A stretch of 40,599 nt of DNA from Verrucomicrobiia bacterium (lineage in GTDB: Bacteria > Verrucomicrobiota > Verrucomicrobiia > Limisphaerales > UBA11358): contig JANWKE010000130.1 in assembly GCA_025451535.1 (NCBI GenBank), positions 1-40,599 on the forward strand. Reading direction: 5' to 3'. The position numbers were made by a program, and so were the translations under genes. Under the pieces are notes generated by a model. The model made no database searches and had not been told where the DNA came from. It was given only the letters and a program-made list of their open reading frames with translations. Below, piece by piece: positions 1 through 8,117 of the stretch; position 1 is the stretch's first letter, and each line of letters opens with the position of its first letter.

Positions 1-581
1 AGGCCCGCCCGACGCGCGAGTTCGTCGAGGCTCAGCACCGTGGTTTGATCCCGAATGAGGCGCGCGGCTTTTTCAACGGCGGGATGAACGTCATGCACAG
101 GAACATCGGCGGCATGTTCAAAATATTGCCAGGCCTTGAGCAGCGCATAACTCAATCCGGCGTTAAACAAGCCGGACCGTTCCTGCGTTCCAGCAATCTC
201 AGCAAACAATTCCTCCAGTTGGCCCAGAACGTGTCGCGCCAAACGCCGACAGTATTCACCGGCCGGGCCTGCCTGCCGTAAAATTCCGGCGTCGGCATCG
301 GTCGCAATGCGCCGCACGGTCCCGGGTTTGAACACCCCGATCCACATTTCGAAATCGAGTGTCTGCTCAACCAGAACGTGCTCCTGCGCCGGGAACAGCC
401 AGAGCAGGTCGCCACGACGGATCTGATATTTGCGGTTGGCCAGCAGGTAAAGACCGGTGCCCTGGGTAACCAGATTGAACTCCAGTTCGGCGTGGTGGTG
501 CAGCGCGTGCGTTCGACCCTGGTTGCGATAATGCCAGAGGTTGCCATCCCATTGCGGCGGCAGGTGGAGCTGTTGGCGCAT
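1..581 (-). CDS. AraC-family transcriptional regulator, C-terminus cut by window edge
   Basis: Read on the minus strand from ATG at 581, an open frame runs 193 codons to the left edge without a stop. The first ~90 residues form a cupin-like sensor domain: a His-rich segment (RTHALHHHAELEFNLV), then a typical 'Y.l.RGDLLWLFPAQEHVL' strand pair. From about residue 168 comes the start of an AraC-type helix-turn-helix (AARLIRDQTTVLSLDELARRAG), whose second half is outside the window. AraC/XylS proteins of this shape bind a sugar in the N-terminal domain and activate nearby catabolic genes. It is divergent from the dioxygenase gene at 659, with 77 bases between the starts, so it is the likely regulator of the 659-7687 block (inference). 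Several longer frames overlap here, but only this frame reads as a known family. Confidence 0.88.
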   Translation of the reverse strand, partial: MRQQLHLPPQWDGNLWHYRNQGRTHALHHHAELEFNLVTQGTGLYLLANRKYQIRRGDLLWLFPAQEHVLVEQTLDFEMWIGVFKPGTVRRIATDADAGILRQAGPAGEYCRRLARHVLGQLEELFAEIAGTQERSGLFNAGLSYALLKAWQYFEHAADVPVHDVHPAVEKAARLIRDQTTVLSLDELARRAG

Positions 582-633
582 AGCGACAAAAAATGATAAC
601 AAAACGGGGGTAAAATGAGAAGCCCGGCGGTGC

Positions 634-651
634 AGCTTTTAGTAAGCTTTT
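634..651 (+). promoter_or_regulatory. AGCTTTT direct repeat, possible regulator site
   Basis: Two copies of AGCTTTT (634-640 and 645-651) are spaced 11 bases apart, about one helical turn, in the short divergent region between the AraC-type gene and the dioxygenase gene. AraC-family proteins commonly bind direct repeats with this phasing. The second copy ends only 7 bases before the ATG at 659, so it could equally be an operator or mere A/T-rich leader. No clear Shine-Dalgarno sequence is seen. Confidence 0.3.
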
Positions 652-658
652 TAATACC

Positions 659-1477
659 ATGAATATCGTTCCCGAATCCCAAAGGGACTTGTATCAAAAA
701 GAGGGTTATATGATCCTGCCCGGGGTCATCCCCGGTGACCGGCTCGAGATGTTGCGCGAGGAATGTTCCTACTACCTCGGTTACTATGACTCCATCATGG
801 ACACCAAAGGCGTACAGACCGAGGGCATCAGTCATCGCGGCAAGCGATACTTCATCAACAATCGTTACCGGCTGAGCAGCCGGCTGTGGCAGTTCATCTT
901 CAGCGATTTGATGGCCGAAGTAGCCAGGGCCACGGTCGGGCCGGAGGCATTTCTGTTCCATGAGCAATGGGTCGTCAAGGGCGCCGAACAAGGCATGAAG
1001 TTTTCCTGGCACCAGGACAGCGGCTATGTGAAATGGTATGACCCCACGACCAATCACAAGCCGTACGTGACCTGCTGGTGCACGCTCGACGCCGTGAATG
1101 AGGAGAACGGCACGGTCTATATCCTCCCGCATTCCCGCGCCGGTACCCGGAACAAAATCATCGACCACTTCAAAGAAGCAGGTTCCAACGACCTCATCGG
1201 CTACACCGGCAGTGATCCGGGTGATCCGTTGATTGTTCCGGCGGGCAGCATCGTGGCATTCGATAGTTACGTTTTTCATCGCAGCGGACCGAATCGGACG
1301 AACCGGATGCGCCGGATTTACCTCCCGCAATACAGCGGCGCGCCGATTCCCCGACCCGACGGCAAGCCGTGGGCGATGGCGACGCCGTTTCTGAAGGACA
1401 GCCGGAATGTTTACGACCATGCGAATGATTCGGCGGAGAAGTACGGGCCGTTTCCCGACAAGCAGAAAGAAGCGTGA
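659..1477 (+). CDS. Phytanoyl-CoA dioxygenase (PhyH) family protein
   Basis: This 272-residue protein has the usual size for PhyH-like Fe(II)/2-oxoglutarate dioxygenases. The iron-binding H-x-D pair is visible in WHQDSGY (about residues 118-120), the distal histidine in 'VFHRSGPNRT' near residue 207, and a following arginine-rich strand (NRMRRIYLPQ) supplies the likely 2-oxoglutarate-binding Arg. The N-terminus (YQKEGYMILPGVIPGDRLEMLR) is the standard family opening. Such enzymes hydroxylate small molecules in the cytoplasm; the substrate cannot be read from sequence. It is first in the row leading to a UroD-like protein, GH31, a symporter and GH79, with a 123-base gap to the next gene, so a role in processing a modified sugar or a methyl/acyl substituent is plausible but inferred. 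Confidence 0.88.
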   Translation: MNIVPESQRDLYQKEGYMILPGVIPGDRLEMLREECSYYLGYYDSIMDTKGVQTEGISHRGKRYFINNRYRLSSRLWQFIFSDLMAEVARATVGPEAFLFHEQWVVKGAEQGMKFSWHQDSGYVKWYDPTTNHKPYVTCWCTLDAVNEENGTVYILPHSRAGTRNKIIDHFKEAGSNDLIGYTGSDPGDPLIVPAGSIVAFDSYVFHRSGPNRTNRMRRIYLPQYSGAPIPRPDGKPWAMATPFLKDSRNVYDHANDSAEKYGPFPDKQKEA

Positions 1478-1600
1478 TTGACGGCGGGCGGCGCGAAGTT
1501 CGCAAAGGCGAAGACCGCTGAACGACCGGAAATTGTTCTCTGCGTCCCTTGCCGCCGCCTGGCAACGACCGGTTCGAACTGGTAAACCTCCAAGTCGGGT

Positions 1601-2683
1601 ATGTGGAAAAAAAATTGGGAACAATCCAGGCAGCGGTTCGTGAAGTGGTGGAACCGCGAAGGTCTCCTCATCGGCATGTGGGGCGCGCCGGAGACGGGGC
1701 GCGCAATCCATGAAGCGGTGACTGCGCCAGTGATTCCCGCCGCGCTGGAGGAACGCTACTGCAACGCTGCCTTCCGTGCTTCAGAGAATTATTACCGTTT
1801 GTCGCGCTCGATTTTTCCATTGGACGTCCTGCCCGGTGCCATCACCGATCTGGGGCCGGGGTCGCTCGCCTTGTTTCTTGGCTCGCAGCCTGGCTTCAGC
1901 GAGGACACGGTCTGGTATCACCCGGGCATCGAAAGCGAACCTGCGCCGGAAAAACTTCCGCCGTTGCGTTTTGACAAAAACAATCACTGGTGGAAAATTA
2001 CCGAAGACATCCTGTGCCGTTGTGCGGAAATGGCGCGCGGGAAATATGTGGTCACCTGCCCCGATCTGGTCGAAAACATGGATACCCTGTCCTCATTGCG
2101 CGGCGCCCAGACGTTGTGCTTCGACCTGGTTGAGCGTCCCGAATGGGTTGAGGAGAAGATCCGCGAAATCAACGACGTCTGGTTTGCCGCCTATCAGCGT
2201 ATTTACGATGTCATCAAGCTCGAGGACGGCAGCTCGGCGTTCGGCGCGTTTTATATCTGGGGGCCGGGCAAGGTCGCCAAGGTGCAGTGCGATGCTTCCG
2301 CCATGTTTTCGCCGAAGATGTATCGCCGCTTCGTCGTCCCTGCCCTCACAACGCAATGCGAATGGCTGGACCATTCCCTCTATCATCTCGACGGCACACA
2401 GGCTTTGATCCATCTTGAGGCCTTGCTTGAAATTGCCCCGCTCGATGCCATCGAATGGACGCCGCAAGCCGGCATTGAAACCGGCGGAAACAAACGCTGG
2501 TACGACCTGTATCGCCGCATTTTGTCTGCAGGAAAATCCGTGCAGGTGGTCAATGTCGAGCCGGACGAAGTGGTGCCGTTGCTCGATGCCATTGGCAACC
2601 AGGGCGTTTACCTCCTCATCCAGTTCAAAAATGAGCAGCAGGTCGACCAGGTGCTCAAGCGCGCCAAGGGTTACTACCAATGA
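1601..2683 (+). CDS. Uroporphyrinogen decarboxylase-like (UroD/MtaA-type) protein
   Basis: The 360-residue product resembles the UROD/MtaA/CmuA superfamily: a TIM-barrel protein with the late motifs 'YHLDGTQALIHLEALLEI' and 'LDAIEWTPQAG', and a C-terminal segment (VEPDEVVPLLDAIGNQGVYLLI) like the end of UroD-fold barrels. True HemE functions in haem synthesis, but this divergent group is found in sugar-utilisation loci of Verrucomicrobiota and Planctomycetota, where its role is unsettled; corrinoid-dependent methyl transfer is known for MtaA and CmuA. No other haem or corrinoid gene is in the window, so a haem role is unlikely. It overlaps the GH31 start by 4 bases (ATGA), indicating translational coupling and a shared pathway. 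There is no signal peptide, so it is presumably cytoplasmic. Confidence 0.75.
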   Translation: MWKKNWEQSRQRFVKWWNREGLLIGMWGAPETGRAIHEAVTAPVIPAALEERYCNAAFRASENYYRLSRSIFPLDVLPGAITDLGPGSLALFLGSQPGFSEDTVWYHPGIESEPAPEKLPPLRFDKNNHWWKITEDILCRCAEMARGKYVVTCPDLVENMDTLSSLRGAQTLCFDLVERPEWVEEKIREINDVWFAAYQRIYDVIKLEDGSSAFGAFYIWGPGKVAKVQCDASAMFSPKMYRRFVVPALTTQCEWLDHSLYHLDGTQALIHLEALLEIAPLDAIEWTPQAGIETGGNKRWYDLYRRILSAGKSVQVVNVEPDEVVPLLDAIGNQGVYLLIQFKNEQQVDQVLKRAKGYYQ

Positions 2684-4683
2684 AATCTGAATCGCAACGC
2701 TTCAGCACGAATGACGGGTGCCTGGTTTGGCGCTCCGGGGAGCAAATCCTCCGGGTCGAACCGTGGGGCCGGGACTGCCTCCGCATCCGCGCTACCGCGC
2801 TGCCCGAAATGCCGCTGCGTGACTGGAGCCTGCTGCCGCCGGCAAAGGCCGCCGTCAAAGTTTCGATCGAAAAAGACCTCGCGCGCATCGTGCATGGGAA
2901 ACTCACTGCGACGGTGGACGCAAAATCCGGCCGCGTGAGGTTTTTCAAAACGGGAAACGACGAGCCCCTCGTCGAGGAAATTTTCGCCCGAACCAATTAT
3001 CTGCTGTCGCGCACGTTCAAGTCTGTTGGTGGCGACTTGTATCATGCCGAGGCGTGCTTTACCGCATTTGACAGCGAACGCATTTACGGCCTCGGCCAGC
3101 GACGGCATGGGCTGCTGGACCAGAAAGGCTGCATCCTCGAACTCACGCACCGCAATTCGCAGATTTCCATTCCGTTGCTCGTCTCCAGCCGCGGTTACGG
3201 GTTGCTCTGGCACAATCCGGGCATGGGCCGCGTTGAACTGGGCCGCACACAGACGCGCTGGGTGGCTGACGCCACCCGGTTGATTGATTACGTCGTGATG
3301 ACCGGCGATGGCTACGCCGGCATCCTCGAACGCTACGCGGATTTGACGGGCCATTCACCGGTACTTCCGGAATGGGCGGCGGGTTTCTGGCAATGCAAGC
3401 TCCGTTACCGGACGCAGGACGAACTGCTCGCCGTTGCGCGCGAACACAAACGCCGCGGTTTGCCCATGTCCGTCATCGTGGTGGATTACCTCCACTGGAC
3501 GAAAATGGGCGAATGGAAATTCGACCCGGTGTGCTGGCCCGATCCGGCGGGGATGGTGCGCGAGCTGGACAAGCTGGGCATCAAGGTCATGGTCTCGGTC
3601 TGGCCGACGGTGAATCCGGACAGTGAAAATTATCCCGCGTTGCGGGACCACCATCTGCTCGTCGAGGCCGAACGCGGGATGAACACTTTCATCAAGTTCA
3701 CCGATACCAATGCCCAGGGTCCGGTGTTTCTTCATTTGCTCGACAGCACGCATCCCGAAGCGCGGAAATTTCTCTGGGATAAGCTGCGGGAGAATTATCA
3801 CCGGCATGGCATCAAAGCCTGGTGGCTCGACGCGATCGAGCCGGAGATGGCGGTTTACGATCATGATAATGTTCGTTATCACGCCGGCAACGGCCTGGAA
3901 GTCGGCTGCCTTTACCCGCTGTGCCAGCAGCAGGCCTTGTTCGAGGGCATGAGATCGGCCGGTGAAACGGAGATCATCACGCTGGGCCGCGCTGGCTTTG
4001 CCGGCAGCCAGCGTTACGGCGCAGCCATCTGGTCGGGAGACATCCATTCCACGTGGGAAGATTTGCAACAACAGGTCCGCGCCGGTTTGAACCTCGGGCT
4101 GAGCGGCATTCCCTGGTGGACCACCGACATCGGCGGCTTTTTCGGCGGCGAAATTGACACGCCGTATTTTCAGGAATTGATCGTCCGCTGGTTCCAATAT
4201 GGCGCGTTCTGTCCGCTATTCCGCCTGCACGGCTGGCGCAACAGCTCACTCACCCACCCGGAAACGAGCGATCCCACCCGCGGCGGGCCGAATGAAGTCT
4301 GGCGTTTCGGCGACCGCGCCTACGACATCATCAAGGAAATTCTTCTGCTCCGTGAACGCTTGCGGCCCTACATCATGAAGCAGATGAAGCTGGCCAGCAC
4401 CAAAGGCACGCCGCCAATGCGGCCTTTGTTCTTTGATTTTCCGGACGATGACCGTGCGCAAGCCGTGGATGATCAATTCATGTTCGGGCCGGACCTGTTG
4501 GTTGCACCGGTACTGCATCCGGGCGTCACCGGTCGAAAAGTTTATCTGCCGGCCGGCGCGAAATGGGCGGATGCCTGGACCGGCAAGGTGTTCAAGGGCG
4601 GACAAACCGTCAAAGCCGCCGCGCCGCTGGACAAAATCCCGCTTTACCTGCGTGACGAACGGAAGTTGCCGATACGCGCGTAA
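2680..4683 (+). CDS. GH31 alpha-glycosidase (alpha-xylosidase/alpha-glucosidase type)
   Basis: This 667-residue protein has the GH31 layout: an N-terminal beta-sandwich (about 1-220), a TIM barrel (about 225-570) and a short C-terminal beta domain. The catalytic nucleophile is seen in KAWWLDAIEPE (Asp384) and the acid/base in 'WSGDIHSTW' (Asp454), followed by the family signature 'GLNLGLSGIPWWTTDIGGF'. 'CPLFRLHGWRN' (about 510-520) is also typical. GH31 enzymes remove terminal alpha-linked glucose or xylose; the W-L-D-A-I/E-P context recalls YicI/xyloglucan-type alpha-xylosidases, but substrate is an inference. No export signal is seen, so it probably acts on imported oligosaccharides brought in by the adjacent symporter. 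It overlaps the UroD-like gene by 4 bases. At 667 residues it is at the short end for the family. Confidence 0.93.
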   Translation: MKSESQRFSTNDGCLVWRSGEQILRVEPWGRDCLRIRATALPEMPLRDWSLLPPAKAAVKVSIEKDLARIVHGKLTATVDAKSGRVRFFKTGNDEPLVEEIFARTNYLLSRTFKSVGGDLYHAEACFTAFDSERIYGLGQRRHGLLDQKGCILELTHRNSQISIPLLVSSRGYGLLWHNPGMGRVELGRTQTRWVADATRLIDYVVMTGDGYAGILERYADLTGHSPVLPEWAAGFWQCKLRYRTQDELLAVAREHKRRGLPMSVIVVDYLHWTKMGEWKFDPVCWPDPAGMVRELDKLGIKVMVSVWPTVNPDSENYPALRDHHLLVEAERGMNTFIKFTDTNAQGPVFLHLLDSTHPEARKFLWDKLRENYHRHGIKAWWLDAIEPEMAVYDHDNVRYHAGNGLEVGCLYPLCQQQALFEGMRSAGETEIITLGRAGFAGSQRYGAAIWSGDIHSTWEDLQQQVRAGLNLGLSGIPWWTTDIGGFFGGEIDTPYFQELIVRWFQYGAFCPLFRLHGWRNSSLTHPETSDPTRGGPNEVWRFGDRAYDIIKEILLLRERLRPYIMKQMKLASTKGTPPMRPLFFDFPDDDRAQAVDDQFMFGPDLLVAPVLHPGVTGRKVYLPAGAKWADAWTGKVFKGGQTVKAAAPLDKIPLYLRDERKLPIRA

Positions 4684-4760
4684 TACGATGACAAAGATGC
4701 GCGCATCCTGGGCAATGGTTGGGGAGTGTGGTGCTTCTGCCTCTTCCCGCGACGAAGGAG

Positions 4761-4830
4761 CGGGGAGAGGGGGAACCCGAAAATGCGCCTCCTCTCCCCG
4801 GCCCTCTCCTCCATCAAATGGAGGAGAGGG
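4761..4830. repeat. Double inverted repeat between GH31 and symporter genes
   Basis: Two perfect hairpin-forming pairs lie end to end. CGGGGAGAGG (4761-4770) pairs with CCTCTCCCCG (4791-4800) across a 20-base loop. CCCTCTCCTCC (4802-4812) pairs with GGAGGAGAGGG (4820-4830) across a 7-base loop. No T-run follows, so a simple intrinsic terminator is not supported. The purine/pyrimidine-strand pattern resembles dispersed intergenic REP-like repeats seen in many bacteria. It may set the relative expression of symporter and GH31 through RNA folding or mRNA stabilisation. Whether it is repeated elsewhere in the genome cannot be told from this window, which holds only this copy. Confidence 0.75.
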
Positions 4831-4863
4831 AGTGGTTGCCGCCTCGCCGGGCTGGAGTCCTTC

Positions 4864-6270
4864 ATGAGCGACATCCCCTATCTCAAACGCTTCAGCTATG
4901 CGTCGAGCGACACGGCGGGACAACTTTTGTTCTGCGTCGTTTCCTTTTATTCGCTCTATTTTTATACAGACGTTTTTGGCATTTCCACCGCAACGGCGGG
5001 TTGGATTTTGCTGGTCGCCCGATTCACCGATGCGATTGACGCGCCGGTCTGGGGAATCATCTTTGACAAAACGCGCAGTCGCTGGGGCAAAAGTCGTCCG
5101 TGGTTTTTGTGGCTTTGCGTTCCTTTCGCCACTTTTGGCGTGTTAACTTTTCTGACTCCCAACCTGGGCCACACGGCGAAGATTTTATATGCGGGCGGCA
5201 CCTACATCGCCTGCAACATTTTATACACCGGCATCAATACGCCGGTGACATCCATTTTGTCCGCCCTGACACCGAATCCTCAGCAGCGGGTAATGCTGAC
5301 CTGCTGGCGCATGTTCGGCTCAAAACTCGGGGTGCTGATTGTGAATCTGACGGCACTTAAAATGGTAACGTGGCTCGGACACGGCGACGACCGCAAAGGT
5401 TTTATGCTCACCGTGCCGATCTATGCGGCCGGAACAATTCTTTTGTACTTATTTGCGTTTTGGAAATTGGAAGAATTGAAGGACATTGTCGCGGAAGAAA
5501 AAAAATCTTTGCCCGTCGCCGACAGTTTTCGCGCGCTCAAGGGGAATTGGCCGTGGCTCATTATTTTCATCAGCAGCTTTTTTTTCTGGATCGCGTTCAT
5601 CGCCCGCGTCAGCATGGCACCCTATTTTTTTGAATATACGCTGCACCGCAAAGACCTGATTGGACTGGCAAACAGTTTGGATTTCATTTCATTGGCCACG
5701 GCTTTTGGCTTGCCGTTTTTCTGCAGGTGGACTTCCAAACGCAATGTCTGGGCGCTCGGTTTGCTGGGAATGGTCATCGGCCAGTTAATGGTCTATTTCG
5801 GACTGCATGATTTTCCTTCACAAGAAACCACAATCTATTATTGGTTTGGCAAAAGCGTTTCACTGCCTCTGGTTATTTTTATCGGCTGGGCGTTCGGCTT
5901 TCTCGCCAGTGGCATGGCCATGGCCATGCCTTTTTCCGTCTTGTCCGACAGCGTGGATTACGGCGAATGGAAAAACGGCGTTCGCGCGGCCGGGTTCTTA
6001 ACAGCGATTGGCGCGGCTTTTTGTTTGAAAGCCGGTGGTGGACTCGGAGGGTTTTTACCCGCTCGAATTTTGAAAAGTTACGGCTATGTTCCAAACGTAG
6101 CACAAACCGCGACTTCACTGAAAGGAATTGAAATCGGTATCGTTTGGTTGCCGGCCATTTTCTTTGCGCTGAGCACCATCCCGGTTCTGTTCTACAAACA
6201 ATTTGAATCGCTTGAACCCCAAATCCACGCCGAACTGGAAAAACGGAGAATCGTTTCCGCATCGAAATAA
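4864..6270 (+). CDS. GPH-family sugar:cation symporter (MFS)
   Basis: The chosen ATG at 4864 (protein starting MSDIPYLKRFSYASSDTAGQ) follows GGAG at 4854-4857 with good spacing. An upstream in-frame start at 4726 would translate the inverted repeat and is rejected. The 468-residue product has about 12 hydrophobic segments and the GPH signature 'D..DA...G...D+TRSRWGKSRPW' (about residues 55-80), matching MelB/XylP-type glycoside-pentoside-hexuronide:cation symporters. These import oligosaccharides or glycosides with Na+ or H+. The protein lies between an apparently cytoplasmic GH31 and an exported GH79, which suggests hydrolysis outside, import, then hydrolysis inside. It ends only one base before the GH79 start, so co-expression is near certain. 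The gene looks less GC-rich than its neighbours, with T-rich wobble positions, as is common for membrane proteins. Confidence 0.92.
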   Translation: MSDIPYLKRFSYASSDTAGQLLFCVVSFYSLYFYTDVFGISTATAGWILLVARFTDAIDAPVWGIIFDKTRSRWGKSRPWFLWLCVPFATFGVLTFLTPNLGHTAKILYAGGTYIACNILYTGINTPVTSILSALTPNPQQRVMLTCWRMFGSKLGVLIVNLTALKMVTWLGHGDDRKGFMLTVPIYAAGTILLYLFAFWKLEELKDIVAEEKKSLPVADSFRALKGNWPWLIIFISSFFFWIAFIARVSMAPYFFEYTLHRKDLIGLANSLDFISLATAFGLPFFCRWTSKRNVWALGLLGMVIGQLMVYFGLHDFPSQETTIYYWFGKSVSLPLVIFIGWAFGFLASGMAMAMPFSVLSDSVDYGEWKNGVRAAGFLTAIGAAFCLKAGGGLGGFLPARILKSYGYVPNVAQTATSLKGIEIGIVWLPAIFFALSTIPVLFYKQFESLEPQIHAELEKRRIVSASK

Positions 6271-6271
6271 A

Positions 6272-7687
6272 ATGAAGATGACACAAAGAATTTCAAGTTG
6301 GGTCTCTGCCGGTTGTTTGCTGGCCGGAACGGCACTGGCCCAATCGCCCGTCACCATCAATGTTGACACAAAAACACCGGGCGCCACGATTCCGGACGAT
6401 TTCGCCGGATTAAGCTTTGAGATGCAATACGTCCTGCCAAATACGAACGGGACTTATTTTTTCAGCCCGAAGAACCGGCCGCTCATCACGTTGTTCCACA
6501 CGCTCGGCATTAAAAATCTTCGTGTTGGTGGCAACACCGCGGACCGCCCGGGCGTCGCGATGCCGGGCCCGGTGGACGCGGACAGCCTGTTCGCCTTTGC
6601 CCGGGCTGCGGGCGTGAACGTGATTTATACGTTGCGTCTCCGCCAGGGCAGCGCCGAAGATGTTGTGCCCATCGCCAAGTATATCGAACAGCATTATCGG
6701 CCACAACTGGCGTGTTTCGCCATCGGCAACGAACCGGATGTATTCACCAAAGAATATTCCGTGTATCGCGATGAATGGAAAAAATACGTTGCGGCTATTA
6801 CAGCCGTGGCGCCGTTAGCAAAATTCTGCGGGCCGTGCGCCACGCCCACCCGCGTGGCATGGTCCCGTCAGTTTGCGGACGATTTTGCGAAATCGGGCCT
6901 CATCCAATACATCACCCAGCACGATTATCCCGGCGGAGACAACCGCCGCGCTACCAATGTCGTCGTCGCCCGCGACAAGATGCTGTCGCCAACCTGGCTT
7001 AATCATTATGAAAAATTTTACAACGCGTTTGCGGCCAATGCCTTGTCGAACGGGCTACCCTATCGGTACGACGAAGCGAATAGTTTTTATGACGGCGGGG
7101 CAAAGGATGTCAGTGACACCTTCGCCTCGGCACTTTGGGGGCTCGACTTCCTGCATTGGTGGGCTGCGCATGGTGCCGGCGGAATTAATTTTCATACCGG
7201 CGACAAGGTGGCGGCCCGCGACATGAACAAGCCGTGCCGCTATGCCGCGTTCTGGACTTCGAGCCAGGGATACAACGTCCATCCCATCGGCTACGGCATC
7301 AAGGCGTTTGACCTGGGCGGCCATGGCAACGCGCTGCCGCTGACGATTTCCGATACGGCCGGCCTCGATCTGACTGCGTACGCTGTTCGCAGCGATGGCG
7401 GGAAATTGTTCGTGACCATCATCAACAAGGAACACAGCGCGGATGGACGCAGCGCAGACGTGACCATTAACGCCATGGGTACGGGCGGACGCGGCCAGGT
7501 CATTTTTTTGAGCGTGCCCAACGGCGAGGTGGCGGCAAAAAACGGTGTGACCCTGGGCGGAGTCTCCATTGAAGACAACGGTTCGTGGAATGGGGAATGG
7601 ACGCCACTCAAGGTGAATGGGACGAATCAGTGTCGTGTGGTCGTGCCCGCCGCTTCGGCGGCGGTTGTCCAACTCCCGCTCATATGA
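6272..7687 (+). CDS. Exported GH79-like glycosidase (beta-glucuronidase/heparanase type)
   Basis: Translation from ATG 6272, one base after the symporter stop, gives 471 residues with a signal peptide (basic start, hydrophobic core, cleavage near ALAQ). A second ATG at 6278 is equally possible. The TIM barrel shows 'IGNEPDVF' with the acid/base Glu154 and 'YDEANSF' with the nucleophile Glu268, the clan GH-A pair. 'DDFAGLSFEMQ' near the mature N-terminus and the C-terminal beta-sandwich ('LFVTIINKEH', residues ~380-470) match the GH79 architecture. GH79 enzymes cleave beta-glucuronides or 4-O-methyl-glucuronides. In this context the enzyme probably strips uronic acid from an extracellular or periplasmic glycan before the GH31/GPH steps; the exact substrate is an inference. 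Confidence 0.85.
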   Translation: MKMTQRISSWVSAGCLLAGTALAQSPVTINVDTKTPGATIPDDFAGLSFEMQYVLPNTNGTYFFSPKNRPLITLFHTLGIKNLRVGGNTADRPGVAMPGPVDADSLFAFARAAGVNVIYTLRLRQGSAEDVVPIAKYIEQHYRPQLACFAIGNEPDVFTKEYSVYRDEWKKYVAAITAVAPLAKFCGPCATPTRVAWSRQFADDFAKSGLIQYITQHDYPGGDNRRATNVVVARDKMLSPTWLNHYEKFYNAFAANALSNGLPYRYDEANSFYDGGAKDVSDTFASALWGLDFLHWWAAHGAGGINFHTGDKVAARDMNKPCRYAAFWTSSQGYNVHPIGYGIKAFDLGGHGNALPLTISDTAGLDLTAYAVRSDGGKLFVTIINKEHSADGRSADVTINAMGTGGRGQVIFLSVPNGEVAAKNGVTLGGVSIEDNGSWNGEWTPLKVNGTNQCRVVVPAASAAVVQLPLI

Positions 7688-7711
7688 ATTCCGCCGCTAC
7701 CCGGAAAGCTC

Positions 7712-8101
7712 TCAGGCACTTTCCAATATGACGTTTGCATATTGAATTGTGTCTCCCGTGCGGATCAGGCCGATGGCGTGCGGGACGCGTTTTTTGAACT
7801 CCACGTGCGGCTCGTGCTTTAACTCAACTCCGCGCAGCGCGGCGGCAAAAGCGTTGCGGGCCTGGTCGTGATTGTTTTTCAAAAATTCCTCGGCCATCCA
7901 CGCCTTGCCAGCCTGGAAGTTCTGACGGACCGCCGCCAGAACCTGCAACACGGTCGGGACATCGTCAATCAGCGAGATGTCCACGGTCTCAATCATCGGC
8001 CAGAACGGAAATCCGCGGTCCGCGATGACCAGGGTATTGGTGTGTCGCACCCGGCTTAACAGGAAATTGATTTGGGGATTTAAAATTCCGGTTTTTAGCA
8101 T
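7712..8101 (-). CDS. RbsD/FucU family sugar mutarotase
   Basis: The ATG at 8101 gives 129 residues beginning MLKTGILNPQINFLLSR, which aligns with the RbsD/FucU start, and the family histidine follows in 'RHTNTLVIADRGFP'. Longer upstream starts run back into the preceding gene and are rejected. RbsD and FucU interconvert pyranose anomers or pyranose and furanose forms of ribose or fucose so that downstream kinases can use them. It is the last gene of a minus-strand operon, 16 bases after the nucleotidyltransferase gene. That neighbourhood suggests the sugar being isomerised is then phosphorylated and nucleotide-activated. Its 3' end faces the GH79 gene with only 24 bases between stops. Whether it acts on fucose or ribose cannot be decided. 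Confidence 0.9.
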   Translation of the reverse strand: MLKTGILNPQINFLLSRVRHTNTLVIADRGFPFWPMIETVDISLIDDVPTVLQVLAAVRQNFQAGKAWMAEEFLKNNHDQARNAFAAALRGVELKHEPHVEFKKRVPHAIGLIRTGDTIQYANVILESA

Positions 8102-8117
8102 GGCCTGGTTCCTCTCA

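Noticed and set aside
152-1711. Long minus-strand open frame of 519 codons
   Set aside because: It overlaps the AraC-type and dioxygenase genes in other frames, is Arg/Pro-rich and shows no family pattern; the true minus-strand gene is in a different frame and starts at 581.
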